Of a stretch of 64,000 nt of DNA, positions 56,301 to 64,000 are shown piece after piece (positions within the stretch are counted from its first letter, which is position 1; each line of letters starts with the position of its first letter). Made by a program: the position numbers and the translations under genes. Location of the stretch: positions 248,001 to 312,000 of the forward strand of contig OZ244968.1 of the NCBI GenBank assembly GCA_965222645.1, in the 5' to 3' direction. Source of the DNA: JABDMH01 sp965222645. Lineage in GTDB: Bacteria; Bacteroidota; Bacteroidia; Chitinophagales; Saprospiraceae. The notes beneath the pieces are model-generated. The model ran no database searches and was not told the origin of the DNA. It worked only from the letters and a program-made list of their open reading frames with translations.

Positions 56301-58297
56301 CCCCCTATCTGAGCTGCCTCATCCAGAAGGGCATTTTCATCGGTATGCATTCCTAAGCAACCCAAATCCTCACCGTTAGATAATAGGGGCAACTCACAGT
56401 GCACTTTCGAATGCGGTCGAAACAGATCACGGAATTGATCTGACGAGAGATGACCGGCACCACATGACTTATAGACAGCTTCAAAAAGACCATAGTGCCA
56501 GGCATTGAGCAAGACATTTGAGCAGGCAGATCCATCTTTCGAAAGCCACTCCAATGTTTTGGCATAATGGGCTTCGACCTCATTTGCGTGTTTATCCTGT
56601 TCCAAAGTTGGCCGATAAATGACCTCATCATGGAAAACACATAAAGAATCAAGATCATCGCAGAGGTCAACCATAAATGAAGTCCAATCAGATCTTCTCC
56701 CGAGGATCAAATTGATCTGACAACCATCGTAACTGCCCTCGTCAAGATCGGAGGCCTTTATCCATGAAAGCTTATCAGAGAGCGATACAGTGCTGCCCTT
56801 GTCAGCTACGGCGACAGGCTTAGTATTGTCCTTGACCAGAATGTAACAGAACGAACTATCTACATTGTGACAATCATCGATTGCCTCATATAAGATTTGG
56901 TAGGGAACTTCCTTAACCGGCAAGCGGATTGATCCCGGATATATAAAACTTTTGCTCCTCGTGCAGGTGGTCGTCGTATCTTCAATCAGTGTGAAACTTC
57001 CAACCTCCTGTATGGTAGCCTTAACTCCTTTGATGTCTGACCAACTCTCAAAAACACAGACCGAAGGAATAGCCGTGGATGCAGAGCATTCGTGCAGAGA
57101 GGTTGTAACCATTACAATCTCTGAAGTTTCAAAGCCTCCATTGGGTTTTTCGGGTGTTGGAAAGCAATGAACCGGTCCGGTGGAACCAAAGAACTCAGGC
57201 TCAATAATGCTGGTGGGATCGAAGTGGCTGTAGTCACAAATCATTTGTGGAGGCACTGTATCGAGATTGGTCACCCAAAATGTGCATCGCCAATAAGTCC
57301 CATCGCTCGATAATGACTGCGCTTGGAGCCCCTCTGCAACGAAACAATCGGCCTCGTTCATTACTCCAGGGCAAACCTGTTTGACCTCCAGATCGAGTTT
57401 ATAAATCTCATCACATCCGCGACCAAATCTGGTAGTATCAAGATGTAGCTGAATGCCGCATAGTGGATCGAATTCACTGGGAAGAAATTGTAAATTTGTT
57501 CCCGAAATCTTCGTCTTCACCAGCGGAATGGTATCGCAAAATCCAGATCCGGGAGGTGCTTCCACGATGATGTAGGGACCGAACAGGTCTGTGCTTTCTC
57601 CACAATACAGCGTGTCTTTTTCCGCACAATAGAAATGGTCGCCATCGAGAATGGGAAATCTGTATACAACGATCGTATCGACCATGACGTGACGAACCCC
57701 ATTTTTTGTGAACGTTTCCCATTCGCGTAAAATAATCTTGGCAGTGTCCTGAGCTCCTGGCTGGCAAACAAATGTAGATACCCAATCGGAAGTCCATTTA
57801 CTCTCTAATGGTCCCGAGCATCCCAAATATGGACTAGGTGTATCTTCCGGGAGTGGTTTATCAATCCTGCGATCTGTGCAAAAAACATTGAACGATCGGC
57901 CCTCAAAACCGTGTAATCCTTTTTTGAAGGTCAGCGTGCCTCCACTGGTGCCCGAAGCATTGGTGACCATAAGCGTCAACTCTCGATCCAGAAAGTGACA
58001 GGCATCAGGAATAGTTAAAAGAGCCCCGGTTTCGTCAGAATTTCCCTCTGACACCATAATACCGTTAGATGTCATCAATTGAAAATCCACTGGTAAAGCA
58101 CAACCAGCATTGGTGAGAAAATCATCCCAGCTCAGCTGGGCAAAGTAAGTCACCTGATCGTTAGTCAGAAGGGAAAGATTTAGGCTTTTTGTATTGGGGC
58201 CACACAAGCTCTGAGCTGAAGCAATTTTACACGTCAAAACAAGGATATAAAATACCACTGCCCTTCTCCCCCAGGGGTTAGGAAAAAATTTGGTCAT
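53354..58297 (-). CDS. Giant T9SS type A protein with dockerin/cohesin-like modules
   Basis: A 1647-residue surface protein, signal peptide with AVVFYILVLTCKIASA. The long N-terminal part (30-1270) is cysteine-rich, with HYR/Ig-like segments (KDNTKPVAVADKG, VEDRTPVSVVQDV, VVDTVPPECIITGP) repeated at intervals. About 1305-1355 looks like a dockerin (TTADLIILANHINN; SDVTFDGIINATDLLALRNFV), and 1430-1555 like a cohesin (VTIQPVIQSDQHLEGLQFELHFDPDLLKFE). The last 75 residues (VMQNEPNPFQEETRIPF to TRKMAFFR) are a T9SS type A tail. Probably an adhesin or matrix protein. It is alone, with a terminator after it. Confidence 0.85.
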   Translation of the reverse strand: MTKFFPNPWGRRAVVFYILVLTCKIASAQSLCGPNTKSLNLSLLTNDQVTYFAQLSWDDFLTNAGCALPVDFQLMTSNGIMVSEGNSDETGALLTIPDACHFLDRELTLMVTNASGTSGGTLTFKKGLHGFEGRSFNVFCTDRRIDKPLPEDTPSPYLGCSGPLESKWTSDWVSTFVCQPGAQDTAKIILREWETFTKNGVRHVMVDTIVVYRFPILDGDHFYCAEKDTLYCGESTDLFGPYIIVEAPPGSGFCDTIPLVKTKISGTNLQFLPSEFDPLCGIQLHLDTTRFGRGCDEIYKLDLEVKQVCPGVMNEADCFVAEGLQAQSLSSDGTYWRCTFWVTNLDTVPPQMICDYSHFDPTSIIEPEFFGSTGPVHCFPTPEKPNGGFETSEIVMVTTSLHECSASTAIPSVCVFESWSDIKGVKATIQEVGSFTLIEDTTTTCTRSKSFIYPGSIRLPVKEVPYQILYEAIDDCHNVDSSFCYILVKDNTKPVAVADKGSTVSLSDKLSWIKASDLDEGSYDGCQINLILGRRSDWTSFMVDLCDDLDSLCVFHDEVIYRPTLEQDKHANEVEAHYAKTLEWLSKDGSACSNVLLNAWHYGLFEAVYKSCGAGHLSSDQFRDLFRPHSKVHCELPLLSNGEDLGCLGMHTDENALLDEAAQIGGGWSFEIPVGCQDACQKVTIELLVMDYWCNWSKTWTSVLVEDRTPVSVVQDVSSDVDITCKTFKERRYDHPDSDHPVSLQTIVSDAEEGQYASMQLLDEIFGGYQKAWIGPHGEWLNGEGLEVKRDLILHDSACECTETVNQVRVYDDHLGYLWVDSLISECKYDGDSTILNQGFVLVNCSENVKCEQTVWSDIDHCGQGYIYRKFKIWQECISEVEGSTVHMPDTVTRVQKISVFNDCRLQKEMFALPEDTEVYSCGIEYDPEGSGQVVGAADPQITGIPEYQFDDDCRIVGIAHEDKVFKIVGGDRACHKIIRTWYFADWCQNDRPSGKWWRQSGMVSASHVQKIVVVDTVPPECIITGPVEDGGTISSASCTYDFQATLDGSDVCGVLSYYWELLEDSAGVVRSGNGEFQQQVDDFATIEARELTHGSYHLRVRVVDECQNESYCNYDFAVEIGKKPTPVCLTSLTIDLVPEDKDNDGVADGGTGILWANEFNHSSQAPCGFNDDDLTYLIEFPADNVLDTSLAKDHMKFDCFDQGIHIIRMWVVSPTGSADYCDVTLIIQNNLEACDSSTQADLATVEGSIKTQNELSVANAQVFGESGSRPTQIAITDDSGGYSMSFLLGDDFLLSPAKEGDDPVGVTTADLIILANHINNTVAITDPYLRIASDVTFDGIINATDLLALRNFVVNNSQEIAGGKSWRFVWSGYDFLTDLPEAEDFPQIYEGEISEEIQSVDFIGIKIGDLNQDHPGTKAGRSGEGVVMVQEDSRFSKNESVTIQPVIQSDQHLEGLQFELHFDPDLLKFEKAGDLGVLQLRDEDLGLSRIDSGRLYCSWISEGTVINGQEALFELKFTALEEGKISNAIALVPKQLRAEIYEDPYHPLPLTLSFEGVDSERLLVMQNEPNPFQEETRIPFYIESDSEVNFSLSDIHGREIMRLHRNYKSGDNTLIIGKNDLKLPGIYYYTIKTKDKTETRKMAFFR

Positions 58298-58560
58298 TTT
58301 TTAATCAATCGGTTAAATAAATAGCACAATTCTGATGCTAAGCCGAAGATAGAAACATATTAGAATATCTAAATATAAACCATAAGTTAATTTATAAACT
58401 TTTATTAGTCAGATGAGCAAGACATGTGTTATAAATTCAATTCTTAGAAATGAGAATATGTAATGGAATAATACAACACTTCAATTGTCACTTTCATAAT
58501 GGAGTTTTACATGCTTGACAATTAGATTGTTACTTTGATAGCTGTCCAGCACAAGTCTAG

Positions 58561-58783
58561 TAGACGAACCCACTAAATCTTATGACAAATTTTCAATTAT
58601 TTTTGCACCTCCCGAAAGCTTTCGGGATCATTGCAAAGCCCTGCCTACCGGCAGGCATGCTCGCCAGAGCTCCTGCTCTGTCTACGTTTTGCGTCTCATC
58701 TGGCAACAAAAATATACTTGAAACTTTGTGACAACATTAAATGGGTTCGTCTACTCGTAGACGAACCCACTAAATCCTATGAC
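58561..58783. repeat. Palindrome cluster between direct repeats
   Basis: A 26-bp sequence starting TAGACGAACCCACTAAAT occurs at 58561-58586 and again at 58758-58783 with one difference. Between them lie the palindrome CCCGAAAGCTTTCGGG (58611-58626), CCTGCC-TACC-GGCAGG (58640-58655) and CAGAGC-TCCT-GCTCTG (58665-58680). The second copy is also the right arm of a perfect 12-bp hairpin, TGGGTTCGTCTA-CTCG-TAGACGAACCCA (58742-58769). No T-run follows it. The rest of the 690-bp gap 58298-58987 is AT-rich with no gene I can support. Confidence 0.75.
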
Positions 58784-58987
58784 CTACTATCATCTTTTTT
58801 TACAATAATTTCATATCAACCGGTGGTTGCGTTGATCATGTTATAACTAAAAGGATGACCCCAGCACATGATCCACTTCCATGATTATTGTTTACCACAA
58901 CTCCAGAAAACCATTAGAATGACTTCGCAGGACACGTTTTCGGCCTTTCGCTCGTTGTAGTTTCAGATCATTTGTACGAAAGAAACG

Positions 58988-59590
58988 ATGAGAAAAGCAT
59001 TTACCCTTTGCGGCATCATGGTTACAATGAGTTTTCTGGTAACACAGATGCAAGCTCAGAAGATTGTACCGATCAGTTTCAAACCTCAGTTGGGAGTAAA
59101 TTTTACTGACCTTCATATTTCGAATACCTATCGTGAAATCACGCCTTCAGCAATGCTCGGGTGGAACATTGGGATGGATGTGGATTACGGCAGGAGGTGG
59201 CAGCTGAAAGGAGGTTTGCATTTCTTTAAGGTTGCCAGTGGGATGGAAACAGGCCGGGACACCTTTAAAATTGATGAAAAGGTTTCAGCATCTCAGTTGA
59301 AAATACCTTTGGGAGTGAGCTACAAGCTATGGGGTGTCGAATATGTCAGCTTGTCGGTACACAGTCAGGTTGTTGCCAACATAACAACAAAAAAATCCAG
59401 TGACAGTGAAAGTGAACTTACCCGCTCTCATTATAAAAACTCAAGCCTGAGCGGGCGAGTGGGACTCGAATTGGATCTATCACGTTTTACGATCGAAATT
59501 GACTATGAGCGAGGTGTGAATAGTCTGGTACACCCCTTTGTTGAGGCAGATCCCAAAATTCTTATTCTGGCTGTTGGAATCAGGATTTAA
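58988..59590 (+). CDS. Outer-membrane beta-barrel protein (PorT-like)
   Basis: A 200-residue small beta-barrel protein of the outer-membrane-beta type common in this phylum. The signal peptide is KAFTLCGIMVTMSFLVTQMQAQ. The body alternates polar and hydrophobic residues in strands (LGVNFTDLHI, LGWNIGMDVDYG, WQLKGGLHFFKV, LKIPLGVSYKLW, SGRVGLELDLSRFTIEIDYERGV), ending in a strand (LILAVGIRI). About eight strands fit the length. Function unknown; members of the wider group include PorT, but I cannot show that this is the T9SS component itself. Confidence 0.7.
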   Translation: MRKAFTLCGIMVTMSFLVTQMQAQKIVPISFKPQLGVNFTDLHISNTYREITPSAMLGWNIGMDVDYGRRWQLKGGLHFFKVASGMETGRDTFKIDEKVSASQLKIPLGVSYKLWGVEYVSLSVHSQVVANITTKKSSDSESELTRSHYKNSSLSGRVGLELDLSRFTIEIDYERGVNSLVHPFVEADPKILILAVGIRI

Positions 59591-59639
59591 GCCCCATTAC
59601 ACGGATTTGGAGTAAAGGTTTAAGAGACTGCAGCCACTT

Positions 59640-61235
59640 CTATTTTTTTTTCGGTTCTTTTCGCACTGTGGGATAGCTGATCCCCAACTGTTCCAGGTAA
59701 GAAGAAAATTGTTTTTCATCGTAATAGTATTGTTCGAGCAAGGGACGGAATTCGGTCATTATATCTTCATTTAAGTAGATCGCCGGTTCATCCTCATCTG
59801 TCACCATGGGCTTGTATTCCATATTCATGCCTTGCTCTTCCCTAAAGTACTTCCAGGATTTATCTACAAGATCTGTATTGCAAAGGAAGTCAAGCAAAGT
59901 CATTGCTTCTACTTTTGCTCCTGCCACCACTCCCTTATGGGCAATTGGTGTAGCCATAGTCACTGCGTTTGACCAGTGATGACCTTGCAATCCGGGTATG
60001 TTAGATGGAAATCTAAGTGTCACGGTGGGAAGTTTCCAAGAGATGTCACCAATATCATCGGAGCCTCCACTTACGAAACCCTGCCTTGGCGGTGAAAGTG
60101 TATCAAGTTCTACAGCGAGACCTGTGCTATCGTGTGATCCTACCTCTTTTTGTAGAGCCTGGGCGAGTCTTTGATCGTCTTCAGACCATTCTGGGAGACC
60201 CACTTCTTTTATATTCTGATACATAGTTTCGGCAATCACTTTATTGAAATGTCGTGGCCATGCTGATCCCAGCACTTTCTTGTCCACCTTTGTATTGGTC
60301 ATCAGAGCAGCACCTTCGGCCATTTTATTTGCCCGCTCATAAACTTCCATGATCCTGGGGTAAGTGACGTGACGAAAGTAATACCATATACTAGCCTTTG
60401 ATGGAACGACGTTTGGTTGGTCACCCCCATTTTTGATCACAGAATGTGAGCGGTGCAGCGGATCGAGATGCTCGCGCTGGTACTGCCATCCAATGTTCAT
60501 CAGCTCTACGGCGTCAGCTGCACTACGTCCTCTCCAGGGTGCTCCGGCAGCATGGGCAGCCTCTCCCTCAAAAGTGTATTCTACGGAGATCAGGCCAGTG
60601 CCCCGCGCTTGCCCATAACTCACCCCCATATTATTGCCGACATGCGTAAAAATGCACAGATCAAAGTCATCAAAATATCCATCCCTGGTAAAATATGCTT
60701 TGGTTCCCACGAGCTCCTCTGCTACACCTGGCCAAAGAACAAGTGTGCCCTGGAGACCTACCCTCTCCATGATGTCTTTGACTGCCAAAGCGGCGAGGAT
60801 ATTCAGGGGATTACCTGAGTTGTGCCCTTCTCCATGTCCCGGTGCACCATCCACAATCGGATCGTGATAGGCCACTCCCGGCTTTTGCGAAGCCTTGGGA
60901 ATACAATCCAGATCACTACCCACTGCAATTACCGGTTTACCTGTTCCCCATTTGGCGAGCCATGCCGTTGGTACTCCACTGATACCATGGGTAATTGCAA
61001 AGCCATTATCTTCCAGAATTTTTGTTAAATACCGTGATGTTTCAATTTCCTGAAATCCCAGCTCCGCAAAACTGAAAACCTTATCCACCATAACCTGAGC
61101 CAATTTTGCGTTAGCATCAATCTTTGCGATTACTTCATCCTTAAGTGCTCTCAATTTTTCCTCTGAGACCTGGGCTTGCGCAAATCCCCGGTAAGGGAAA
61201 GTCAATATCAGGAGCGTTACTATGACTCTTATCAT
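59640..61235 (-). CDS. Exported M20 amidohydrolase, AbgB-like
   Basis: A 531-residue peptidase/amidohydrolase of family M20, close in layout to aminobenzoyl-glutamate hydrolase subunit B. It has a signal peptide (IVTLLILTFPYRGFAQA). VIAVGSDLDCIP and PGHGEGHNSGN give metal ligands, VLWPGVAEELVGTKAYF carries the catalytic glutamate, and YTFEGEAAHAAGAPWRGRSAADAVEL is the dimerisation lid. GSDDIGDISWKLPTV holds a further metal site. It probably trims an amide-linked compound in the periplasm. The tail (about 470-531) is charged and ends KEPKKK. Confidence 0.85.
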   Translation of the reverse strand: MIRVIVTLLILTFPYRGFAQAQVSEEKLRALKDEVIAKIDANAKLAQVMVDKVFSFAELGFQEIETSRYLTKILEDNGFAITHGISGVPTAWLAKWGTGKPVIAVGSDLDCIPKASQKPGVAYHDPIVDGAPGHGEGHNSGNPLNILAALAVKDIMERVGLQGTLVLWPGVAEELVGTKAYFTRDGYFDDFDLCIFTHVGNNMGVSYGQARGTGLISVEYTFEGEAAHAAGAPWRGRSAADAVELMNIGWQYQREHLDPLHRSHSVIKNGGDQPNVVPSKASIWYYFRHVTYPRIMEVYERANKMAEGAALMTNTKVDKKVLGSAWPRHFNKVIAETMYQNIKEVGLPEWSEDDQRLAQALQKEVGSHDSTGLAVELDTLSPPRQGFVSGGSDDIGDISWKLPTVTLRFPSNIPGLQGHHWSNAVTMATPIAHKGVVAGAKVEAMTLLDFLCNTDLVDKSWKYFREEQGMNMEYKPMVTDEDEPAIYLNEDIMTEFRPLLEQYYYDEKQFSSYLEQLGISYPTVRKEPKKK

Positions 61236-61300
61236 ATCGATTTTATTTATTTAAAAAAGATTGAACACAAACATGATTTTAGGTGTACTCCTTCATAAAT

Positions 61301-61870
61301 TCATATAGGGTCCACCACCTGGAAACATTCCATTTCTTCCCGCAGTCCTTTCATAAGGTGGTGGCCTATGGATCGAAATGTAAAATCTTTTTTTGCTAAT
61401 TGATATGTGGCTTCACTGACCACAACAGCGTTGGGAGGTACCACACCTTGCAGGCGAGCAGCAATATTTGGAGTGCCACCCAAGGCAAGCCTTTCCCTGC
61501 GGTTGCCAATGCCCAAATCAGCCATCAATACAATACCCGTATGGATACTTATTCTCATACTCATTTCACAGCTAAACTTGTCTTGGTAAGTGGTTTCGAG
61601 GTCGCTCATATCCCTCAAAATGGACAATCCCGATTTTATGGCATTTGTAGGTGCCTCTTTAAACCTAAATGGGTAGCCAAAGTAGGCCATTATCCCATCA
61701 CCCAGGTGCTGAGCCACATAGCCATATTGTGAAGTTACACACTGAAAGAGGCAATCATGGTAAGATTGCATGAGCTCCAGGAAATCATTTAGTGGTAGCT
61801 GTTCTGTCATTTCGGTAGAACCCAGCAGATCGCAAAACAAGATTGTCAGATTTCGTTTTTCAGCTACCAT
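61301..61870 (-). CDS. Single-domain class III nucleotide cyclase
   Basis: A 189-residue adenylate/guanylate cyclase catalytic domain with nothing attached. NLTILFCDLLGSTEMTEQL holds the first metal Asp, YVAQHLGDGIMAYFGYP the second, and RLALGGTPNIAARLQGV the N-x-x-x-R transition-state pair. It lacks a sensor or membrane part, so its activity would depend on a partner or on simple turnover. A substrate choice between ATP and GTP is not decided. The start ATG lies about 65 bp upstream of a repeat-bearing gap. Confidence 0.85.
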   Translation of the reverse strand: MVAEKRNLTILFCDLLGSTEMTEQLPLNDFLELMQSYHDCLFQCVTSQYGYVAQHLGDGIMAYFGYPFRFKEAPTNAIKSGLSILRDMSDLETTYQDKFSCEMSMRISIHTGIVLMADLGIGNRRERLALGGTPNIAARLQGVVPPNAVVVSEATYQLAKKDFTFRSIGHHLMKGLREEMECFQVVDPI

Positions 61871-62082
61871 GAATCTTTAAATGTAGCAATTTTGACCACA
61901 TTACTGTATCAGCATTTATGTTGCATTTGCCGGTAGTACGAGATGATCATCATAGAAGGTACGGTTTGCAGGTTCTTTTTTCAACAATTGAGGATTAAAG
62001 TATTCGACCAATTTTATATCTGCAATTTCTTCACCTTGTACGCTTTTTTCATCGTTGTCGTTGCCTACAGCGATCCTGCCCT

Positions 62083-62190
62083 GGAAGGCGGAGCAAAGCC
62101 GAGTCCTTCAGGGCCTCCCATGGAAGGTGTTGTCCTACAGGGCCTGCCCTCGAAGGCGGGCAAAGCCAAGGCCTCCAGGGCCCATCCCCC
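62083..62190. repeat. GC-rich dispersed repeat
   Basis: Two imperfect direct repeats of about 55 bp: TGCCCTGGAAGGCGGAGCAA and later CCTTCAGGGCCT, then TGCCCTCGAAGGCGGGCAAA and CCTCCAGGGCCC. Each has GCCCTnGAAGG at one end and an inverted CCTTC/CAGGGC at the other, so it can fold back. It stands out from its AT-rich surroundings. The 436-bp gap 61871-62306 has no gene; an open frame at 61943-62230 runs through the repeat and is rejected. Confidence 0.7.
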
Positions 62191-62274
62191 CTTCACCCTA
62201 CATGCCTTGATCCGGCAAAAAATATATTGAAATTCTCACAAAAAAATAATGCAACAATGTACCAGCCTATGTCT

Positions 62275-62282
62275 TAAATTTG
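62275..62282 (+). promoter_or_regulatory. Promoter -7 box of the exported protein gene
   Basis: TAAATTTG matches TAnnTTTG and lies 25 bp before the ATG at 62307. The frame's first ATG (62280) overlaps the box, which argues for the later start. No TTG is at the expected distance. Confidence 0.45.
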
Positions 62283-62306
62283 GTCGCTACAAAAATATTA
62301 TGTACC

Positions 62307-63017
62307 ATGAAAATTAAACTTTTGGTAATTGCTTCCAGCTTTTTTATCACTGGAATTTCACTGGTAAGAGCGCAAATTCCGCCAAGGCAAGTCGTTGAAA
62401 ATAGCGTCAATTTTCACGATCCCTGCCGCAGGTGGCTCAATAACAAAATCAAGATAAAGCTCAGGGAAACCAGGCCTGGAGCTGCCGATCGGTTTACTGA
62501 TTTGACATTTAACCAGCGTAAGGACATTTTTAGATTAAAACAACTAAGAAAAGGTCATCTCATAGAATACAAGATCAAGGGAGGCAAGGTGAAAAGTAAG
62601 CTTGACGGAAAAATACCCAGTGACACTGCACTGATCAATGAGTTTCGCATCGGAAAGGATCGAGCACTGTTAATGAGGGATTTTTATACTTTTTTGTATG
62701 GACTACCGATGAAATTGCTTGAAGAGGGGACAATAATAGGTGCATCAAAACGGGAACAATTTGGCAACAAGGAGGCTATCAAAGTCAAGGTTACTTTTGA
62801 ACCAGAAGTTGGGACGGACACCTGGTATTTTTACTTTGACACTTTAGATTATTCGATGGTGGGATATCGTTTTTATCACAAAGAAAAGGACAATGATGGC
62901 GAATATATCACTTTGGAAAACACGGTCATCAGAAATAAAACTAATTTTCCAGAAAAGAGAAATTGGTATACCAATGATAAGGATGAATACCTGGGGAGTG
63001 ACATCATTATTAAATAG
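62307..63017 (+). CDS. Hypothetical exported protein, DUF6503-like
   Basis: A 236-residue protein starting MKIKLLVIASSFFITGISLVRAQ, a good signal peptide. The mature part begins with VENSVNFHDPCRRW, which looks like the start of a family of small beta-barrel periplasmic proteins (DUF6503-like; weak). It is beta-rich with YFYFDTLDYSMVGYRFYH and a final YTNDKDEYLGSDIIIK. Such proteins may bind a lipid or other ligand, but no function can be given. The next gene is convergent with 3 bp between the stops. Confidence 0.65.
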   Translation: MKIKLLVIASSFFITGISLVRAQIPPRQVVENSVNFHDPCRRWLNNKIKIKLRETRPGAADRFTDLTFNQRKDIFRLKQLRKGHLIEYKIKGGKVKSKLDGKIPSDTALINEFRIGKDRALLMRDFYTFLYGLPMKLLEEGTIIGASKREQFGNKEAIKVKVTFEPEVGTDTWYFYFDTLDYSMVGYRFYHKEKDNDGEYITLENTVIRNKTNFPEKRNWYTNDKDEYLGSDIIIK

Positions 63018-63020
63018 TGA

Positions 63021-64000
63021 TTATGGATCGGAATCGATTCGGCTGATGATTTTTTTTACAGCATTTATAAACCGGTCCAGATCGGTTGTCAGCGTATAAA
63101 CATTCGGCGTAACCCGAACACCGTGAAAATGCTCCCAGTTTATTGCTACTGTGTGAATATTATATTCATTTAATAGCTTGCTTGAAATCTCACCCGGCTC
63201 CATGTTCTCTATGGAGAAAAAACCAATGGCACCTCCGAAATTTTCATCCGGGGAGGTATGAATCTTTATTTTTTTAAACTTGCCGAGTGCCTCCATCCAA
63301 TAGTTTTTAAGATAATGAAGCCGCTTAAACTTTCGCTTTCCTCCGATCATCAGGTGAAAATCGACAGCCTGACCTATCCCCTGCTCGATAGCAAAAGACC
63401 GTGTACCGAGGTGTTCAAACTTCCTGATATCATCCTTTTCCGGATCAGGAGAACCAAATAACGGGTAAAGCATAGCAATCTTTTCCCTTCGAACCCATAG
63501 CATTCCGGAGCCAAATGGAGCACAAAGCCACTTGTGTAAGCTCGTGCCAAAATAATCTCCATCTAAATCCTGTATGCCGTAATCCAGATGTGCAAAGCTG
63601 TGCGCGGCATCGATTACAACCTCGATGCCTCTTTCTCTCGCAAGCCTGGCAATCTTCTGCACAGGGATAACCTGTCCCATCCAATTTATTACATGGGTGA
63701 GATGCACTACACGAGTCCGGTCATTGAAACCCTCAATATATTTCTGAACCATTTCGTCAATATTCTCACTAGGCAAATCCAGGTCAATCCACCGCAGCAC
63801 GATTTTCTCGCGATGCTCTCTTTGCTTCCATGCATTTATCATGTTGGGATAGTCCTGTTTCGAGAGAACTACCTCGTCTCCCGGCTTGAGTCGCAAGCCA
63901 AATATTACCGTCTCCAGGGCCTCTGAAGCATTGCGATTTATTGCAATCTCTTCTGGTGAGCATTGACCGATTATCGCGAGTTTTTCCCTTATTGCTTCCC
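63021..64000 (-). CDS. Class V aminotransferase, partial
   Basis: A PLP-dependent enzyme of class V, isopenicillin-N-epimerase/kynureninase type. The open frame runs to the right edge of the window (its first visible residues are EAIREKLAIIGQC), so the 5' end is missing and the annotated interval holds about 326 residues. INRNASEALETVIFGL is the phosphate-binding part, VVIDAAHSFAHLDYG the PLP aspartate, and FGTSLHKWLCAPFGSGML the lysine that holds PLP. Many relatives in this phylum are exported, but the N-terminus is outside the window. Substrate unknown. Confidence 0.85.
   Translation of the reverse strand, partial: EAIREKLAIIGQCSPEEIAINRNASEALETVIFGLRLKPGDEVVLSKQDYPNMINAWKQREHREKIVLRWIDLDLPSENIDEMVQKYIEGFNDRTRVVHLTHVINWMGQVIPVQKIARLARERGIEVVIDAAHSFAHLDYGIQDLDGDYFGTSLHKWLCAPFGSGMLWVRREKIAMLYPLFGSPDPEKDDIRKFEHLGTRSFAIEQGIGQAVDFHLMIGGKRKFKRLHYLKNYWMEALGKFKKIKIHTSPDENFGGAIGFFSIENMEPGEISSKLLNEYNIHTVAINWEHFHGVRVTPNVYTLTTDLDRFINAVKKIISRIDSDP

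Noticed and set aside
61943..62230. A 95-residue plus-strand frame
   Set aside because: Its second half is the GC-rich repeat, and the first half lacks a recognisable domain.
63031..63060. Terminator between the last two convergent genes
   Set aside because: GAATCGATTC is a short palindrome and the T-run lies about 10 bp further on, inside the coding end of the aminotransferase gene.

Overview
The window comes from the chromosome of a Bacteroidota bacterium, most likely a gliding or surface-living member of the Saprospiria/Cytophagia type; the order is an inference. The evidence is several secreted proteins ending in type IX secretion (T9SS) sorting domains, a PorP/SprF - OmpA - giant PKD adhesin operon, a TonB-dependent receptor, the near absence of Shine-Dalgarno sites, and several promoters with the Bacteroidota TAnnTTTG box. 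I see no rRNA, tRNA or CRISPR array.

Layout. 1-3960 is a dense palindromic repeat array carrying two diverged copies of an IS200/REP-type Y1 transposase inside a 1.53 kb tandem duplication. 4-9.3 kb holds secreted proteins (sialidase-like, reprolysin-type protease, S74-domain protein with a T9SS tail). 9.3-24.9 kb is a surface-glycan region on the minus strand: a sulfotransferase, four separate methyltransferase genes plus a fifth methyltransferase domain inside a 1402-residue multi-domain glycosyltransferase, one GT4-type and two GT2-type glycosyltransferases. It is interrupted by a ParD gene with a frameshifted ParE remnant and by a second, unrelated palindromic array of 13 units containing its own REP-associated tyrosine transposase (RAYT). 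25-34 kb holds an alditol-oxidase-like flavoprotein, a TonB receptor, a fungalysin (M36) protease and a Gfo/Idh/MocA oxidoreductase. A 204-bp MITE-like element supplies the stop codon of the next gene.

34-53 kb is mostly housekeeping and envelope: an ECF-like sigma factor with a membrane partner, yajC, an HAD phosphatase, the gliding/T9SS triad (PorP/SprF, OmpA-TPR, T9SS type B adhesin), nnr, a class III-like sirtuin, dnaK, panB, mltG and tilS. 53-64 kb has a 1647-residue T9SS type A protein with dockerin- and cohesin-like modules, an outer-membrane barrel, an M20 peptidase, a single-domain nucleotide cyclase, a small secreted protein and a class V aminotransferase cut by the window end.

The most interesting material is the pair of distinct palindrome-array/Y1-transposase systems less than 20 kb apart, the odd divergence pattern in the first one, and the small dispersed elements in gene gaps. 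Functional links between the glycan region and the T9SS cargo (for example, glycan used as anchor or decoration) are inference only.
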